Under the pieces are notes generated by a model. It made no database searches. It was not told the DNA's origin and saw only the letters and a program-made list of their open reading frames with translations. The position numbers and the translations under genes are program-made. From Odiellus spinosus (taxonomy: Eukaryota > Arthropoda > Arachnida > Opiliones > Phalangiidae), in the NCBI GenBank assembly GCA_963920705.1, contig OY987226.1, positions 11,100,501 through 11,164,500 on the forward strand: a stretch of 64,000 nt of DNA. Reading direction: 5' to 3'. Shown here in pieces: positions 12,254-24,204 of this stretch (position 1 is its first letter; each line of letters starts with the position of its first letter).

Positions 12254-13410
12254 GGCTACGATTGATTACCCGAACGTTCGGTTCGGTAGAAACGCAGGCT
12301 ATACTTTTGTATCATCATCTAAACTTGATAATAAAACTATATTACGGCGCACTATCCGTCCAGAATACCGTTCTGATGGTACACAACCCCTCTAAACATT
12401 TTACAATAATCACGGTTACAATCTAGGAAGAAAATCGAAAATCAAATAGAAAAACCGATTTTCGAATATGAATTTAAGTCAATCGCGAGATTATAACTTA
12501 ATGTCTTAATATACAATTTATGGAGGTTCTTATCTATTTCCCACGGTTTTTACTGTATTTTTCAGCGACTATAGTAAATTAAACTCTCCATGAACTGACT
12601 GAATTGGCTACTACATTATATAAACGCTCGCAAGCACTACTCGTTTTGATTTCAAAAAGAAAAACGCTTCCAACAAATGAACGGTGTGAAATATACATTT
12701 GGAAATCTTATCTGTCTCCTTTTTTTTGCTCAATTTTCAAAAAGGGATCCCTAGAGATGTAGTGGGTAGATGAAGTGGGTAGATGGGGTTGTAGTGAGTA
12801 TTGGTGGTATACTATCTCTTGCGTTGAAAGGTCGATAAACAGAAAGGGGGAATGAAAAGGTTAAGGACCGTCACACACCGGAACAATTTCCAGACGATTT
12901 TTTTGGTAAATGTATACCACATTGTAATTAATCGATTTTAACTAAAATTGCCATGGTACGGATAAAATTGTAACTGATATTTTAGAGATATGTTTCAATT
13001 ATTGTTAAATATATAAATATCGGCAAATAAAACCCAAGGCAGAACGTACAAATTCCCCAGTAACGTTTCTCTAAGATGTTAAGACCGGTCAGTGTTTAAT
13101 CAGGGACTATCTAAATTGGAGAGATGGTTTTTTATTAGCTGTAAAATCATTTTCTCCGAAGTTTGTATCGGTTTGTATTTGAATTAGGCGGAGTAATAGA
13201 ACCACCTTCGTATTTCCCTCTCACTCTGGGAAAAGATACAAATTAAACTCTGACGTTCAAAGAAATGTTAATATATATATATTTTTTTTCCATATCTTAT
13301 AGGTCTTATAATCTGAACTCAAATTGAATCTAACAAACAAATAAATTACATAAAAAGAACGATTAGCGTTCGTTTAGAAATCATTCTCGGATATGCGACG
13401 GGGCCTGATG
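12254..13410. other. 3' flank of the LRR gene, no other gene seen
   Basis: AT-rich, with no supported coding region. It could hold a downstream exon of the LRR gene, but none was found. A canonical polyadenylation signal for the minus-strand gene was not evident just past its stop. Confidence 0.45.
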
Positions 13411-13414
13411 TGGG

Positions 13415-14761
13415 CTAGTGGCCGGGTGGGTGGTGATTTATATAAATTGTTCCAAAATACGAACCTGATAGTCGAACGTGATGCAGTCTTCCCGTACTGG
13501 GGATGTCGTGTCGTTCCAGCGACGTCAAATGATTGAAACTCAAATCGAGCTCCTGCAAATCGTGCAAATGCTTCAAGCATCCGTGCAACGACTCCAAGTG
13601 ATTGTCGGCCAGTATCAGGCTGACCATCTTGGACAAATCGCGACCGAAATTGTCGTCTAACGTGTTCAAACGATTATGCGAAACGTCCAAATCTCGCAAA
13701 TTCTTCAGCCAATGCAATTCGCGATGAGGTAACGACGTTAAACTGTTCTTGGACAAATTGAGACCCAGGAGGCTTTTCAACGGCATCATAGAATCGCCCA
13801 GAGAGACGATCTCGTTATTCGAAAGATCCAAAAGCTGCAATTGGGTCAGGTTCGAAAACTCGTCGCCTTTCAGCTCGCCGGATATCCGATTTCCGGACAG
13901 GTTCAGATGTCTCAAATGTCCCAGATTGTTAAAGGGATTGCCCAGATTCCTTAGCAGATTATAGGCCAAGTTCAAAACGCGCAAATCGTTCAAATCCTCG
14001 AACGCTTCGCCCAAATCCGTTATGGAATTTCCCGCCAAATTCAGCAATTGCAAACGTTCCAAACCTTTCAACTGACCTTCGATACTGGCAATATGATTAT
14101 CCGAGGCTAATAACCATTCGATTCTAGGTAGACTAAGAACGGTTCCGTTAAGAGTCGTCAGCCTGTTGTCGGACAGGGACAAAGTTCTCAAGGACGGCGG
14201 AAAAGCGCCTTTTTCGACGCGTTCTATTTTATTCCCGGACAGAACCAAATGGGCCAGGACCGGGTGAGACGTGAAATCCCCTTCTTCAATCGCCGCGATG
14301 TTGTTTACGGCCAAACTGAAAGTTTTCAGACGCTGTAACTTGGACAACAAACTTTTGGGCGTTCTTTCGAAACCGTCATTTTGCAGTACTAAGAATTCCA
14401 AGCTTTCTTGTCCGGCGAACGTGTCGTCGCTGGTTCCGCTGATATTAGAACCGTTGACCAACAGCCTGGCAATGCTGATATTGGCGAAGGCTGAAGAACC
14501 CAAGTCGGTGAGATTGTTGCCGGTAAGACGTAGCCACGGTATCTTACAGGTGAATTTACCGCCGATGGCTTGTCTAATTACTTCGACGTCATTCTGGCCA
14601 GCGCAACGAACGTAGCTGAAGGCGTGCAACTCCTTGCAAGTACAAGGGGCGATGGAATCTTTGTGCGGGCAACGGAAGACCGACGAACCGCTCGGACGAG
14701 CGCGAACTAAAATCGAAGCGAAGACGACAAACAAAACGACCGATTTCAAGACTGACCACAT
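13415..14761 (-). CDS. Secreted leucine-rich-repeat protein (448 aa, single exon)
   Basis: The product is probably a secreted or cell-surface extracellular LRR protein involved in recognition or adhesion; its exact role is unknown. The ATG begins a hydrophobic signal peptide (residues 1-22) ahead of a Cys-containing N-terminal cap with CPHKDSIAPCTC at 31-42. About 15 LRRs of the typical 23-24-residue LxxLxLxxNxL pattern then fill residues 75-440, for example LRVLNLAYN, LQLLDLSNN and LQELDLSFN. Several N-glycosylation sequons (NLT, NIS, NGS, NGT, NLS) suit an extracellular protein. There is no C-terminal Cys cap and no transmembrane helix, and the last repeat breaks down in the final 15 residues. 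Either the protein really ends so, or a CAG/GT donor at 13465 joins an exon I could not find. GC content is clearly higher than in the flanks. Confident as a coding LRR gene, less so about the C-terminus. Confidence 0.88.
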   Translation of the reverse strand: MWSVLKSVVLFVVFASILVRARPSGSSVFRCPHKDSIAPCTCKELHAFSYVRCAGQNDVEVIRQAIGGKFTCKIPWLRLTGNNLTDLGSSAFANISIARLLVNGSNISGTSDDTFAGQESLEFLVLQNDGFERTPKSLLSKLQRLKTFSLAVNNIAAIEEGDFTSHPVLAHLVLSGNKIERVEKGAFPPSLRTLSLSDNRLTTLNGTVLSLPRIEWLLASDNHIASIEGQLKGLERLQLLNLAGNSITDLGEAFEDLNDLRVLNLAYNLLRNLGNPFNNLGHLRHLNLSGNRISGELKGDEFSNLTQLQLLDLSNNEIVSLGDSMMPLKSLLGLNLSKNSLTSLPHRELHWLKNLRDLDVSHNRLNTLDDNFGRDLSKMVSLILADNHLESLHGCLKHLHDLQELDLSFNHLTSLERHDIPSTGRLHHVRLSGSYFGTIYINHHPPGH

Positions 14762-14987
14762 TATTATTATCGTTAAAACCTATTTTTTTAATTATTTAAA
14801 AGACGATAAATAGCGTTTACGACGGGTTTAAGTTTTTTTAATAACGTAAATATATATTAAAGGATGGAGAAATTTTCCTCTTTTTCGCAATGTTTCTATG
14901 ACAACGGGACATACACCGCGGAGAGAAATCTGGAAGATGCTGGCAACGTGGAATCGAGAGTGCAACTAGCGGAATGCCAAGTCAGAT

Positions 14988-14998
14988 GCTATATAAGC
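14988..14998 (-). promoter_or_regulatory. Possible TATA box of the LRR gene
   Basis: GCTATATAAGC, nearly palindromic, about 230 bases upstream of the LRR start codon. The position allows a 5' leader of about 200 bases. No transcript evidence, and it could serve either strand. Confidence 0.3.
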
Positions 14999-16994
14999 TC
15001 GAAAGAGAGAGGCGAACAAAACGGGCAACCTCGCTTCTAGCGCTCTCTAGGCCTTTTAAACTCTCGGAAGGGGGCGCCACGTCTCCGAAGCCGAGCTGCT
15101 CTAGCTATAGCCTAGGTTTAGAGGATGGGAAAGATTAGTTACACCAAGACCGTGTTAAGTCAAAACTTTTGGCTTTTTTTAAATTTAAAAATAAAAGATG
15201 GTCGAAAAATATAGAGCCCAAATATTCAAAGCGAATCGTAGTTATCTATACTAATTTTGAAAATCAATTAAATGGTGTAAAGTTGAAGAAAAGGACACAA
15301 AATTTCTTTGTAATAATGTTAACCGCAACAAAATTTGGAGGAAAGCAGAAACTATAGGGAGGGTGAAGAAGATTTTTTTTTATCAAAAGACCAGTTCGTG
15401 GAGTAAAACCACCAGGAAATTTCTCTAATTTGTCCAAACAAATCTAAAAGGTTAAATCTTTAAAGAAGTCCATTACGATGGATCAAAAAACGTCACACCT
15501 GTGCTGTAATCGACACGGTCTTCGAGGGTACGTTCAGTAACTACCCAACCGTTAATTAATCCGTTGAGAAATTGGAAACCGGTTTCATACATTACGAATT
15601 TTTACAACTTCCAATTTGTCGTCACCATCTTCTTCAGATAGTCATCGGAGTCACCGAATAAGCTGCTTTTCGGTTAGTGGCGTGAGAAGCGAAGTATTTT
15701 CAACATAATCAGTTATTCTGACCGGGTAGAACGTAGGCTTAGCTGATTTTTCAAAAACCACAATAAACGCGATAATAGGATTTACTTTTTTAACATAAGT
15801 TGGAAGGTTTTAAATACCAATGAAGTTTTGTCCCACAATATCATCTTTAGCAAGCTGAAATATTTCTTATTCTTCTGTTTTCCAGTCCACAGATTTTGTC
15901 TGCCGCTGTTACAAATTTAAGAATAAGAAACCAGATTTCAATGATATTCGGACAGTAACTTCGTACGTCACTAAGACGTCAGTATAGGACCTAGGAAACC
16001 TTTTTGGAGAAACTTGATTCTATTCGTTTAGTAGTTTCTGAACGTATCCAATGTCGCGCTAAATTATTTTCATTCGCTCAATTGGGAAATTTATAAAGCC
16101 AAAAGTGGTTCGTCTTTTGAGTGGTTGGTCTAAGGGATAGATTTTAATTCGCTGCAAATTCATATTTTTCACAATTCAGAGACAAGAACTTCCTGGTGCT
16201 TTTGCTACGCAAACAGGGCTTACTTTCAGTAGCATTCAAAATCGATAAAAACACTGAAGTTTCTTCTTCACCATCTCTTTACCTATAATGGAGAGATAAA
16301 TTCCTTAGCATAAGCTTCGTAATAACCTCGGGCCAAACAGTTCAGGACTCCCAGAGCCTCGGAGAATGCGAGGCGAAGGCGTTAAAAAATTCGCCACCAA
16401 CCCATCGGCCACTGTATGAAGATTTTGAAATAACCGAATGGCTCGGGGGAAAGCTCTTCGTCAAGCGGAAGGAAAATTTGCAAAACTCAATCCGCGGTGC
16501 AACAGCGCGGGAACAAAACCCGCGAACCTCAGGCTGCGAGAGAAGTTTCGGGATCAACCCCACTGGGAAAACAATAGCCTTAAGGATACTTTTAATCCAA
16601 TTTAATATTTTGGAAGTTACGACTATCTCGCTACAAGATACCGCGTTTATTATACTGCCGCTTGGATGGAGAGAGAAAGCTGGGAGAGAAGGCCAATGCA
16701 GAGAGAGAGGGCTAGAAAAGCTAGAAGATCAAGATGAGAAGGATGTCAACGTCAATGTACAGTTCTCTGCCTTTCTCTCTGCCACGCAAGCCTCGAGCTC
16801 TCTCTACTACCACGGAAAGATATGAGTTTTAGCTTTGACTACCAGAAGTAAGCGAATGTAAACAAGTATGTCATTTCCAAACGTAAAAAGAGAAACCCTT
16901 ATAAATTTGAATAGATCTACACATATTTTTGACTTTAAACCAATTATTTTTGACAAATATGTTTTTCGGATCACGGATGGAGACTGTGGCGCTA
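14999..16994. other. Intergenic, no supported gene
   Basis: Mixed composition with GA/CT-rich stretches at about 15000-15070 and 16660-16805 that resemble promoter-proximal or 5' leader DNA. No reliable coding exon was found. Confidence 0.45.
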
Positions 16995-17650
16995 ACTTTT
17001 CACTACGATCACCTAGAACAAAACTGATTGCACCGTTAGAAAGTAGACATTTCGTTGATTAATTTGGAATAATAAAATTGACATGAGCCACTCGAAAAGG
17101 ATGCCTCGCCACTAGATTCAAATTGAGCAAAAGTCCAGAAATGACCCTTTTCTTAAAATTGACATAACTTTTCACTGCGATCATCTAGACCAAAACTGAT
17201 TGCATCGTTAGAAAGTAGACATTTCGTTGATTAATTTAGAATAATGAAATTACCATGAGCCACTCAAAAAGGATTCCTCGCTACTAGATACAAACTGAGC
17301 AAAAGTCCAGAAATGACCCCATCTTGAAATGGCCATAACCTTTCACTACGATCACCTAGACCAAAACTGATTGCACCGGTAGAAAGTAGACAATTCGATG
17401 ATTAATTTAGGAAAATAAAATTGACGAGCCACTCGAAAAGGATGCCTCGCCACTAGATTCAAATGGAGCAAAAAGTCCAGAAATGACCCTTATTGTCATG
17501 GCCATAACTTTTCACTACGATCACCTAGACCAAAACTGATTGCACCGTTAGAAAGTAGACATTTCGTTGATTAATTTAGAATAATAAAATTGGCATGAGC
17601 CACTCCAAAAGGATGTCTCACCAATACAAATTGAGTAAATGTCCAGAGCT
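16995..17650. repeat. ~172-bp satellite monomers, 3 full plus partial
   Basis: The landmark CTTTTCACTACGATCACCTA recurs at about 16997, 17168, 17340 and 17509, a spacing of 169-172 bases. Other conserved words are AAAACTGATTGCACCGTTAG and GCCACTCGAAAAGGATGCC. The monomer is nucleosome-sized. The array is short and ends at about 17650. Confidence 0.93.
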
Positions 17651-18205
17651 TATAGAACGGGAGAGAGACGTTTGTTTCACAATTCGGCTTATAGGTTGCG
17701 CCCTTTCTTAGGACACAAATTGGGGACACTCATCTTATAGTACCATTGCAATTTTCCCTCCATAAGTTAATTCTCCCACCTCCAAGGGCTGACAGCCTCT
17801 ATAAGGGTCTCTATGTAAAAACTGTCAATCAGTGACTCCGCCTATAATTCCTCCAAGGTCACACCATGTTTATACTATCTTTACGGATAAATATAAGAAT
17901 CGCCATAAATTGTAGATATAAATTTTAAAACAAAGATATTTTCGAGTGTGAATCTAAAGTTCCCAAGAAGCAAAGTTTCGCCGAACCAAAGTATCAAAAC
18001 AATAGAATACTTTCAGATTTTAAATCAAAGTGGCATGAACACTCGAAAAGATATTTCACCATAATGCGGCACGTGCCGTACTACAATCTGCTTAAAATAT
18101 GACGTTTTCTTCGAGTGCGTCTAACGCAAAATATATTTTAATGTAAAAAAGGGATACAAATTAAAATAAACGCTTAAAAGGTCGTCAAAAACCTACATTT
18201 CATAA
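17651..18205. other. Intergenic, nothing recognised
   Basis: Spacer between two unrelated tandem arrays, with no gene signal. Confidence 0.5.
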
Positions 18206-18815
18206 GTCTTCCCGGACCAATTCAATCAATTTTAGAATTTACTGACGTTTTCCCGGACCTAGTCAATCAATTTTAGAATTCCCTGACATTTCCAGGACAT
18301 AATAAATCATTTTCAGAATTCACTGACAACTCCAGGACCTAATAAATCAATTTTAGTATTTCATGACATTTCCCGGACCTAATAAATCAATTTTAGAATT
18401 CCCTGACAGTTCCAGAACCTAATAAATCAATTTTAGAATTCCCTGACGTTCTCCCGAACCTAATAAATCAATTTTAGAATTCCCTGACAGTTCCAGAACA
18501 TAATATAACAATTTTAGAATTCCCAGACTTTTTCCGGACCTAATAAATCCATTTTAGAATTCCCAGACTTTTTCCGGACCTAATAAATCAATTTTAGAAT
18601 TCCCTGACATTTCAAAGACCTAATAAATAGAATTCCCTGACACTTCCATGATCTAATAAATTATTTTCAGAATTCCCTGACATTTCCCGGACCTAATAAA
18701 TCAATTTTAGAATTCCATGACATTTTCCGGACCTAATAAATCAATTTTAGAATTCCCTGACTTTTCCCCGACCTTCTTAAATCAATTTTAGAATTTCCCT
18801 AATTTTTCACTGACG
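18206..18815. repeat. ~40-bp tandem array, about 15 units
   Basis: Units of 39-46 bases built from CCTAATAAATCAATTTTAG, then AATTCCCTGACATTTCCCGG. Unit length varies mainly in the C/G-rich spacer. The CCCTGACATTTCC word also appears in the arrays at 47440-47990 and around 51170-51320. Confidence 0.92.
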
Positions 18816-20719
18816 AGTTCACACCATTGTTTTAATTCCAATGAAACTTTTCTGGCGGAGAAACATATTTTTGATTATATCACACTTCTAGTTCACAGAC
18901 TTGCTTTTGTCGTTGAAGACTTTGAATTGTCAGATAGAGAAAGACGAGTGAAAGGTCTGGCGGAGAAGCGAATTTACGGCGGAGGTCATTCGACTCTTCT
19001 CCGATAAATAACAGTAAATAGTGGAGAAAAAAAAAGAAACTCCCTATTTTGGTTATTTCGGGGAAAGAAGGCTTTCTACCTTCGTATAGGTTCCATTTTA
19101 TAGCCGTGTTAAACTATCTAGTAACCGGGAAAAAACTCGGGGAAATTCTTTGAATATTTTAAAAGACCCTTTTGCTGAACTGAACGAGTTTCGTATTCCC
19201 GAAAATTGCACTCGAGTCGAAAGAGGAGCCGCCGTGGTAAATCCCTTGGAATCTCCAGGGGCTAGTCCCGCGACGAACAAAACTGGCATTTTTATATTCC
19301 GTCCACTATTATAGAGACAATAGAGTCAAAGGCACGGAAAAAGAGGCGTTTTTTTTTGTCTTGGTATCTTTCTCGGCCTTTAACGATAATACTTCTAATC
19401 CATTGGATAGTTTATAGCCTGCCTAAGGATTCCGTCCCCGATTTCAGCGTACATCCAGAGTGAGTTAGAAAACAAGGTTTGCGAAGCAACATAAATGTAG
19501 GGACTAGAAAACTACATGTTTCAGAATTTCGAGTGCTGATTTTAAACATAAAATATTCAATAAAAAGGTATATAGCTCTTGGTTTTACCTTTTTCGTGAC
19601 TTAAAGTGATTAACAAGTACCTTTATAGGTAGTACTTGCCATTCACTAAGCCAATCGTGGTACAGAGTTAGTTAAGTGTGGGTAAAGTTATCGAAAGACC
19701 GCCTACTGTTAGATCCCTTTCATAACAAATATTTCAATATTAATAAACCATAATAATTAAAGGACCTTTCCAAAGCGAAAACGATATTATTGTAGCAATT
19801 ACCGAAAATTGGCTGCTTTTACGCTAATACTATAATTAATTCAGAGAAAGATTAACACGCGTTGCTATGGATACGCCATAATGGATTAACTAAAAACTTG
19901 GTTTAAAAGAGGAAGTGAGCGGTTAATTCAGAAATCTTGGGAGATTTTACTTAATTTGTTACGGAAAAAATAAACATGCTCGTTATTTATTGCATAGCTC
20001 TGTTATTTAACTAATTTAGAAATTTGAATTTGTTTTTGATGGGTAAATATAAATAAGTATCTCCGAAATAACATATATTTTGAGATTTGCTTCAAATGAC
20101 GTCATTGGAAGAGGTTTATTGCACTAGGCTCGCTCTGGAAGCTTCAGGAATAAGGGCTAATTAAGTTCCAGCCTTCATCACTCAGTCTAACAAACCCTAA
20201 AAACCATTCATTTTTCTGACGGTTTAAATGTAGCTTTTTTTTCAAAATTACATTATAAAGGGGACGAAGTGAAAGGTTTATATCGAATGAAACTTAAATT
20301 CACGAGGCTCTAAGAAGATATAAAAAAATAAAATTCGAAAATAGCCTGGATAATGTAAAGACTGTTAAGAAACAACCTGTTGATACATATATTTCATATA
20401 TATAATATACAGCTACCTCCCATATGGCCCTTTTTTCTTTCTGGAAGATGGGGTCAATCTAATAATTTCAAGGCTCTAAATATTTATAGTATAGATATAT
20501 TAACGATTATAGATGAGGGTCAATTGATGACACAATTTTGTTGTTTGTTTTTAAATGAATTTACACGTTTTTAAAAATAAAACCTCGTCATTCTGTGTGA
20601 AAGCTAAGAAAGAATGGCCTTGGTATTCAGATTAAATATTCTAAAGAAAGATTTGATTTATAAAGTCCTATTCACACAAATGGGATGTCGTCGATAAAAT
20701 TGTTTTTGGTAGGAATTAA
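18816..20719. other. Intergenic, no supported gene
   Basis: No recognisable gene. A 63-codon minus-strand frame near 19098-19289 has no family resemblance. Confidence 0.5.
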
Positions 20720-21226
20720 AGCTCGGAATCGGATTTCCATTATCTTCTGTTATTCGTACATTTTCAGATATTTTATTTTCGGATAAATTGTTTGTAACTA
20801 AAAAATGAAATTTGAGTATTCGTATAATTGTTAAATGAATAATGGATACCCGAAGATAAGCGTTTGGCGCTTTATATACTAACAATGGATAAGGAAATAA
20901 TGGATAAGAAAAATATTTCAAATTTACTTTTAATTTTGAAGAATACGAATAAAACAACGAAAACTAAGATTTTTAAATCTTTTTATTCATTATTTTTCAC
21001 GAAAATATATTTTGAATTTTTTTATCCGTACGTATAAAGAGGATAATATTTTAAGATAAGGCCATTTCGGATAAAAATGGATATGGATTATGTTTTTTAG
21101 TTAACTTCGAATAAATTAACTCGAATGAAAAATAATATATTTTTAATCAAACAATAATAATAATATACATCAGAATTTAGTAGATTTTATCCAATTAATA
21201 AAAATTATACGAATTCCTAGCTCTAG
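20720..21226 (-). mobile_element. TIR element, family B (reverse, diverged copy)
   Basis: It starts AGCTCGGAATCGGATTTCC and ends TATACGAATTCCTAGCTCT, the reverse of the 11908-12253 element with a decayed right terminus. The shared ATTATCTTCTGTTATTC lies just inside the left end. It is longer than the first copy, with an expanded AT-rich interior. Confidence 0.75.
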
Positions 21227-21253
21227 TAGGAATATAAGCAGTGACGTGGCTAT

Positions 21254-21764
21254 AGTGCTCGGAATTTGTATACATTTTTAGACATTAATTAGACATATCT
21301 ACTGAAATTGAGATATTATCCGTTTGCTTAAAAACAGATCACTTATCAATACACTTAACTTATCCGAAGATAAAATAAAAAAATTATACTCGTATATGTT
21401 TTAATCCGAAAATGGCCTTATCCTAGAATATTATTCGAGTTCGGATAAGAAAATTGAAAAATATATTTCTTCAGAAATAATAAAATTTATACCTAAAAGT
21501 TTGGTTTTAGTGTTTTATTTATTTTTTTTCGAATTGTAAGTGAAATTGAAATATATTTTATTTATTTTACACGAATTCTAGGAATGAGAATTTTATTGTC
21601 CATTGGTATAAGTTTTAATTCGAGTAACTTATTAATAGAAAAAGCTCCAAACGTTTATCTTCGGATAAACCCTATCCATTTAACTTTTATCTGAATTTAC
21701 GAATTCCATATTTTAGTCAAACAATCAATTCGAAAATGAAATATCTGAAAAAATAAGATAATGG
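21254..21764 (+). mobile_element. TIR element, family B (forward, right end truncated)
   Basis: It begins AGTGCTCGGAATTTGTATA and shares TTAACTTATCCGAAGATAAA with the other copies. The body ends at AAATAAGATAATGG without the matching terminal repeat. It lies 27 bases from an inverted copy, so the pair could form a large hairpin. Confidence 0.75.
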
Positions 21765-21789
21765 TGGAGGGTTGGAAACAGGCCCTTTT

Positions 21790-21960
21790 TAGCTGGTAGA
21801 GCGAGCTGGGACCTAGGTCGCGCTGGTAGATCCAGTAATTGGGATCCAAGTCGCGCTGGTAGAGCGAGCAATTGGGACCTAAGTCACGCTGGTAGAGCGA
21901 GCAATTGGGACCTATGTCGCGCTGGTAGAGCTAGCAATTGGGACCTAAGTCACGCTAAGG
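21790..21960. repeat. 33-bp tandem repeat, ~5 copies
   Basis: Units begin GCTGGTAGAGCGAGCAATTG and continue GGACCTAAGTCAC. They are nearly exact for three central copies and diverged at both ends. GC-richer than the flanks, and not open in frame across all units. Confidence 0.92.
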
Positions 21961-22549
21961 GCTAAGTGTTAACTAACTATCCAATTTTGTAAATAAAATA
22001 AATTATATTAGCCCAAACGAAATATCAATCACTAATATTGTATTTCCAAATTCCTAAGTAGACTCTTTTAATCAAATTTTCAAATTCCCCGTGTTTTTTC
22101 CTAATCTCTTTGCCCAGTGTTTGGTTTCCATGGCATTACTAGAATGTTCCTAATACTTAGCAACCTGTTTAACGCATATATTGTAACTTGAATCGAATGA
22201 TTTGAATGTTTAACTTTCCCTTTGACGGAGGAAACTATAGCAATTAGTCTAGAAGACAGGAAACGTCGTTTACTATGTATATATATAATATAGTTTTGCT
22301 ACGTTTCATCTTTTACTCTAGAAGCTCCGAGAGCCACGTATACTCATCTCATTGAGAGTCATTCTCCCTACAGAATTGAACATAGAGAGAGATATTTTGG
22401 ATCCGGGAGGGGTCGTCATAGCAACAATATCCCCTTGGTTATCGAGATACGTAGAGAGAAAGCTGTAGCGGAGCCCTATAGAAAAGAGCTGGGAATATAT
22501 ATAGGAGGAAAAATAGATTTCCCTGGACAACATTATAAAGGACAGGGCC

Positions 22550-22679
22550 ATGGATCACCCCGCGCGCGCCGACGGAGAAAGATTGCGTTTTTATAAATGG
22601 ACCAAGCCAGACGCTAAATACGGGAGATATACATTTGGCAATTTCGACTACGATATGGTTCAGACTTGGGTTTTACTGG
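22550..22679 (+). CDS. Candidate first coding exon, unidentified gene
   Basis: An ATG in strong context (GGGCCATGG) opens a 43-codon frame starting MDHPARADGERLRFYKW and running to VQTWVLLG. It ends at a good donor, GG/GTAAGAC, at 22679/22680. The segment is GC-richer than its flanks (CCGCGCGCGCC) and follows CT-rich sequence and TATA-like words at about 22495, as a 5' leader might. Its last ~30 bases are also copied about 291 bases downstream, where the frame is broken by a stop. No partner exon or family similarity was found, so it may be chance. Confidence 0.3.
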
Positions 22680-23220
22680 GTAAGACAGACGTATCGTGTG
22701 GTTATAAGTCGATTAACGTTTATAAGTAAAACACAGAATCATATCGGCTGCGTATAAAAATACGTAATTTTCTACGTAACAATGTCAGTATATCGGTCGC
22801 TAACGCTAAAGTTATTGCTATCAGTTGGTGCTAATACTTTCCAAAATTGCTTTTTAGAAGAGAATAATGATAATTCAAGTTAAAGGAGTAGAGCGTACAC
22901 GACCTCCCTTTAAATATAATTAGAGATTTATCAACAAACTACGATATGGTTCAGGCTTAGGGTTTACTGTGTAAGCCAGACGTTTCGTGTGGTTAGAAGT
23001 GACGTCGATTAACGTTTATTAGTAAAACACAGAATCAGATAAAAATACGTAATTTTCTACGTAACAATGTCTGTATATCGGTCGCTAACGCTAAAGTTAT
23101 TGCTATCAGTTGGTCCTACTACTTTCCAAAATGGCTTTTTAGAAGAGAATATTGATAATTTAAGTTACGGGGTAACTTACGACCCCAATTTAAATATAAT
23201 TAGAGATTTATCATTAAACT
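22648..23220. repeat. ~291-bp tandem duplication
   Basis: Two direct copies, each starting CTACGATATGGTTCAG (22648 and 22939), share CAGACGTATCGTGTGGTTA, AAAATACGTAATTTTCTACG and TATCGGTCGCTAACGCTAAA. The copies are about 90% alike with small deletions in the second. The first copy begins inside the candidate exon at 22550-22679. Confidence 0.9.
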
Positions 23221-24204
23221 AGTTATTGATCAAAAACATTGCTTATTATATTGTTCATCAGGTGATCCAACTTTTTGGCTCAACTATTCAAAAAGCTGTA
23301 GAGTCTGAAGTTTCTGAACAAGAAGAAAATTTACGGTTGTATCCCAAAATACATCATACATTCCCTAGAAATTAACACCAAATTTTGAGGTATAAATAAT
23401 CATACGCTCGATTTGTTTCTTTGAAGTAACTGCCTACGTCACCTGGCTTTTATTACAGTGACGATTCTGATTAAATAAACATGTTGAACAAGCCAAAAAG
23501 GCATTTAATATATTTACCTATTAACAGATAATTGTAGATTTGTTTTAAATGACCTGATTGTAACTAAATCCAGAAGAACGACTATTATCTTATGGAACTA
23601 CACATATTCATTCGTTTTAGGCCTTTATAACCAGCGAATACATTCGGTTTCGATTCGTGAACTGCGCTATATTTGAACCTCGACCTCCCGCGCGTTTGAA
23701 CTCGGATATACAGATGTATAGTTTTCATCCATATCTCTAAAATATCTCTTTCCCAATTTGGGGTTTGCCCTATAGCTGGCACCGCTTTTCTCGGATAACC
23801 GACCATTCGGAAAAAAATATAAAAAAAAAAATCACCAAATGGCTTATTTTTGATAAAGATACGATACGAAAATACGTATATATTCTGGTATTTCGCGTCT
23901 AAAACCTCGAGGACTGAAGCAAATGGGCAACTAGGTATATATCGCTCAAGTTGCTATTATTTCGAGTATAATATATCAAACGTTGGTTTTGATAGCCGTG
24001 TCTGATTTATTAAACTACAGCGAATAAAGCCGTATTCGTGCAAGCAACTAGTTAGCCCAAATTAAAGTGAGGATGTCACGAATTTTTTAATTAGTATCGA
24101 GGCAAATTTTTGTTTTAAATAATTCCGAAAATATTGATTTATACTATTGCGGCATTTTTTATTATTTTTTTTTTTTTACGTCAAATAATGGCTTTATGAA
24201 GATG
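23221..24204. other. Intergenic, nothing recognised
   Basis: No supported gene or repeat. Confidence 0.5.

Noticed and set aside
16342-16825. Overlapping frames in a GC-richer patch, and a short ATG at 16822 ending in GTAAGC
   Set aside because: Nine codons only and no family similarity; not enough to call an exon.
21790-21960. GGTAGAGC words resembling tRNA A boxes
   Set aside because: They recur every 33 bases with no acceptor stem, anticodon arm or B box.
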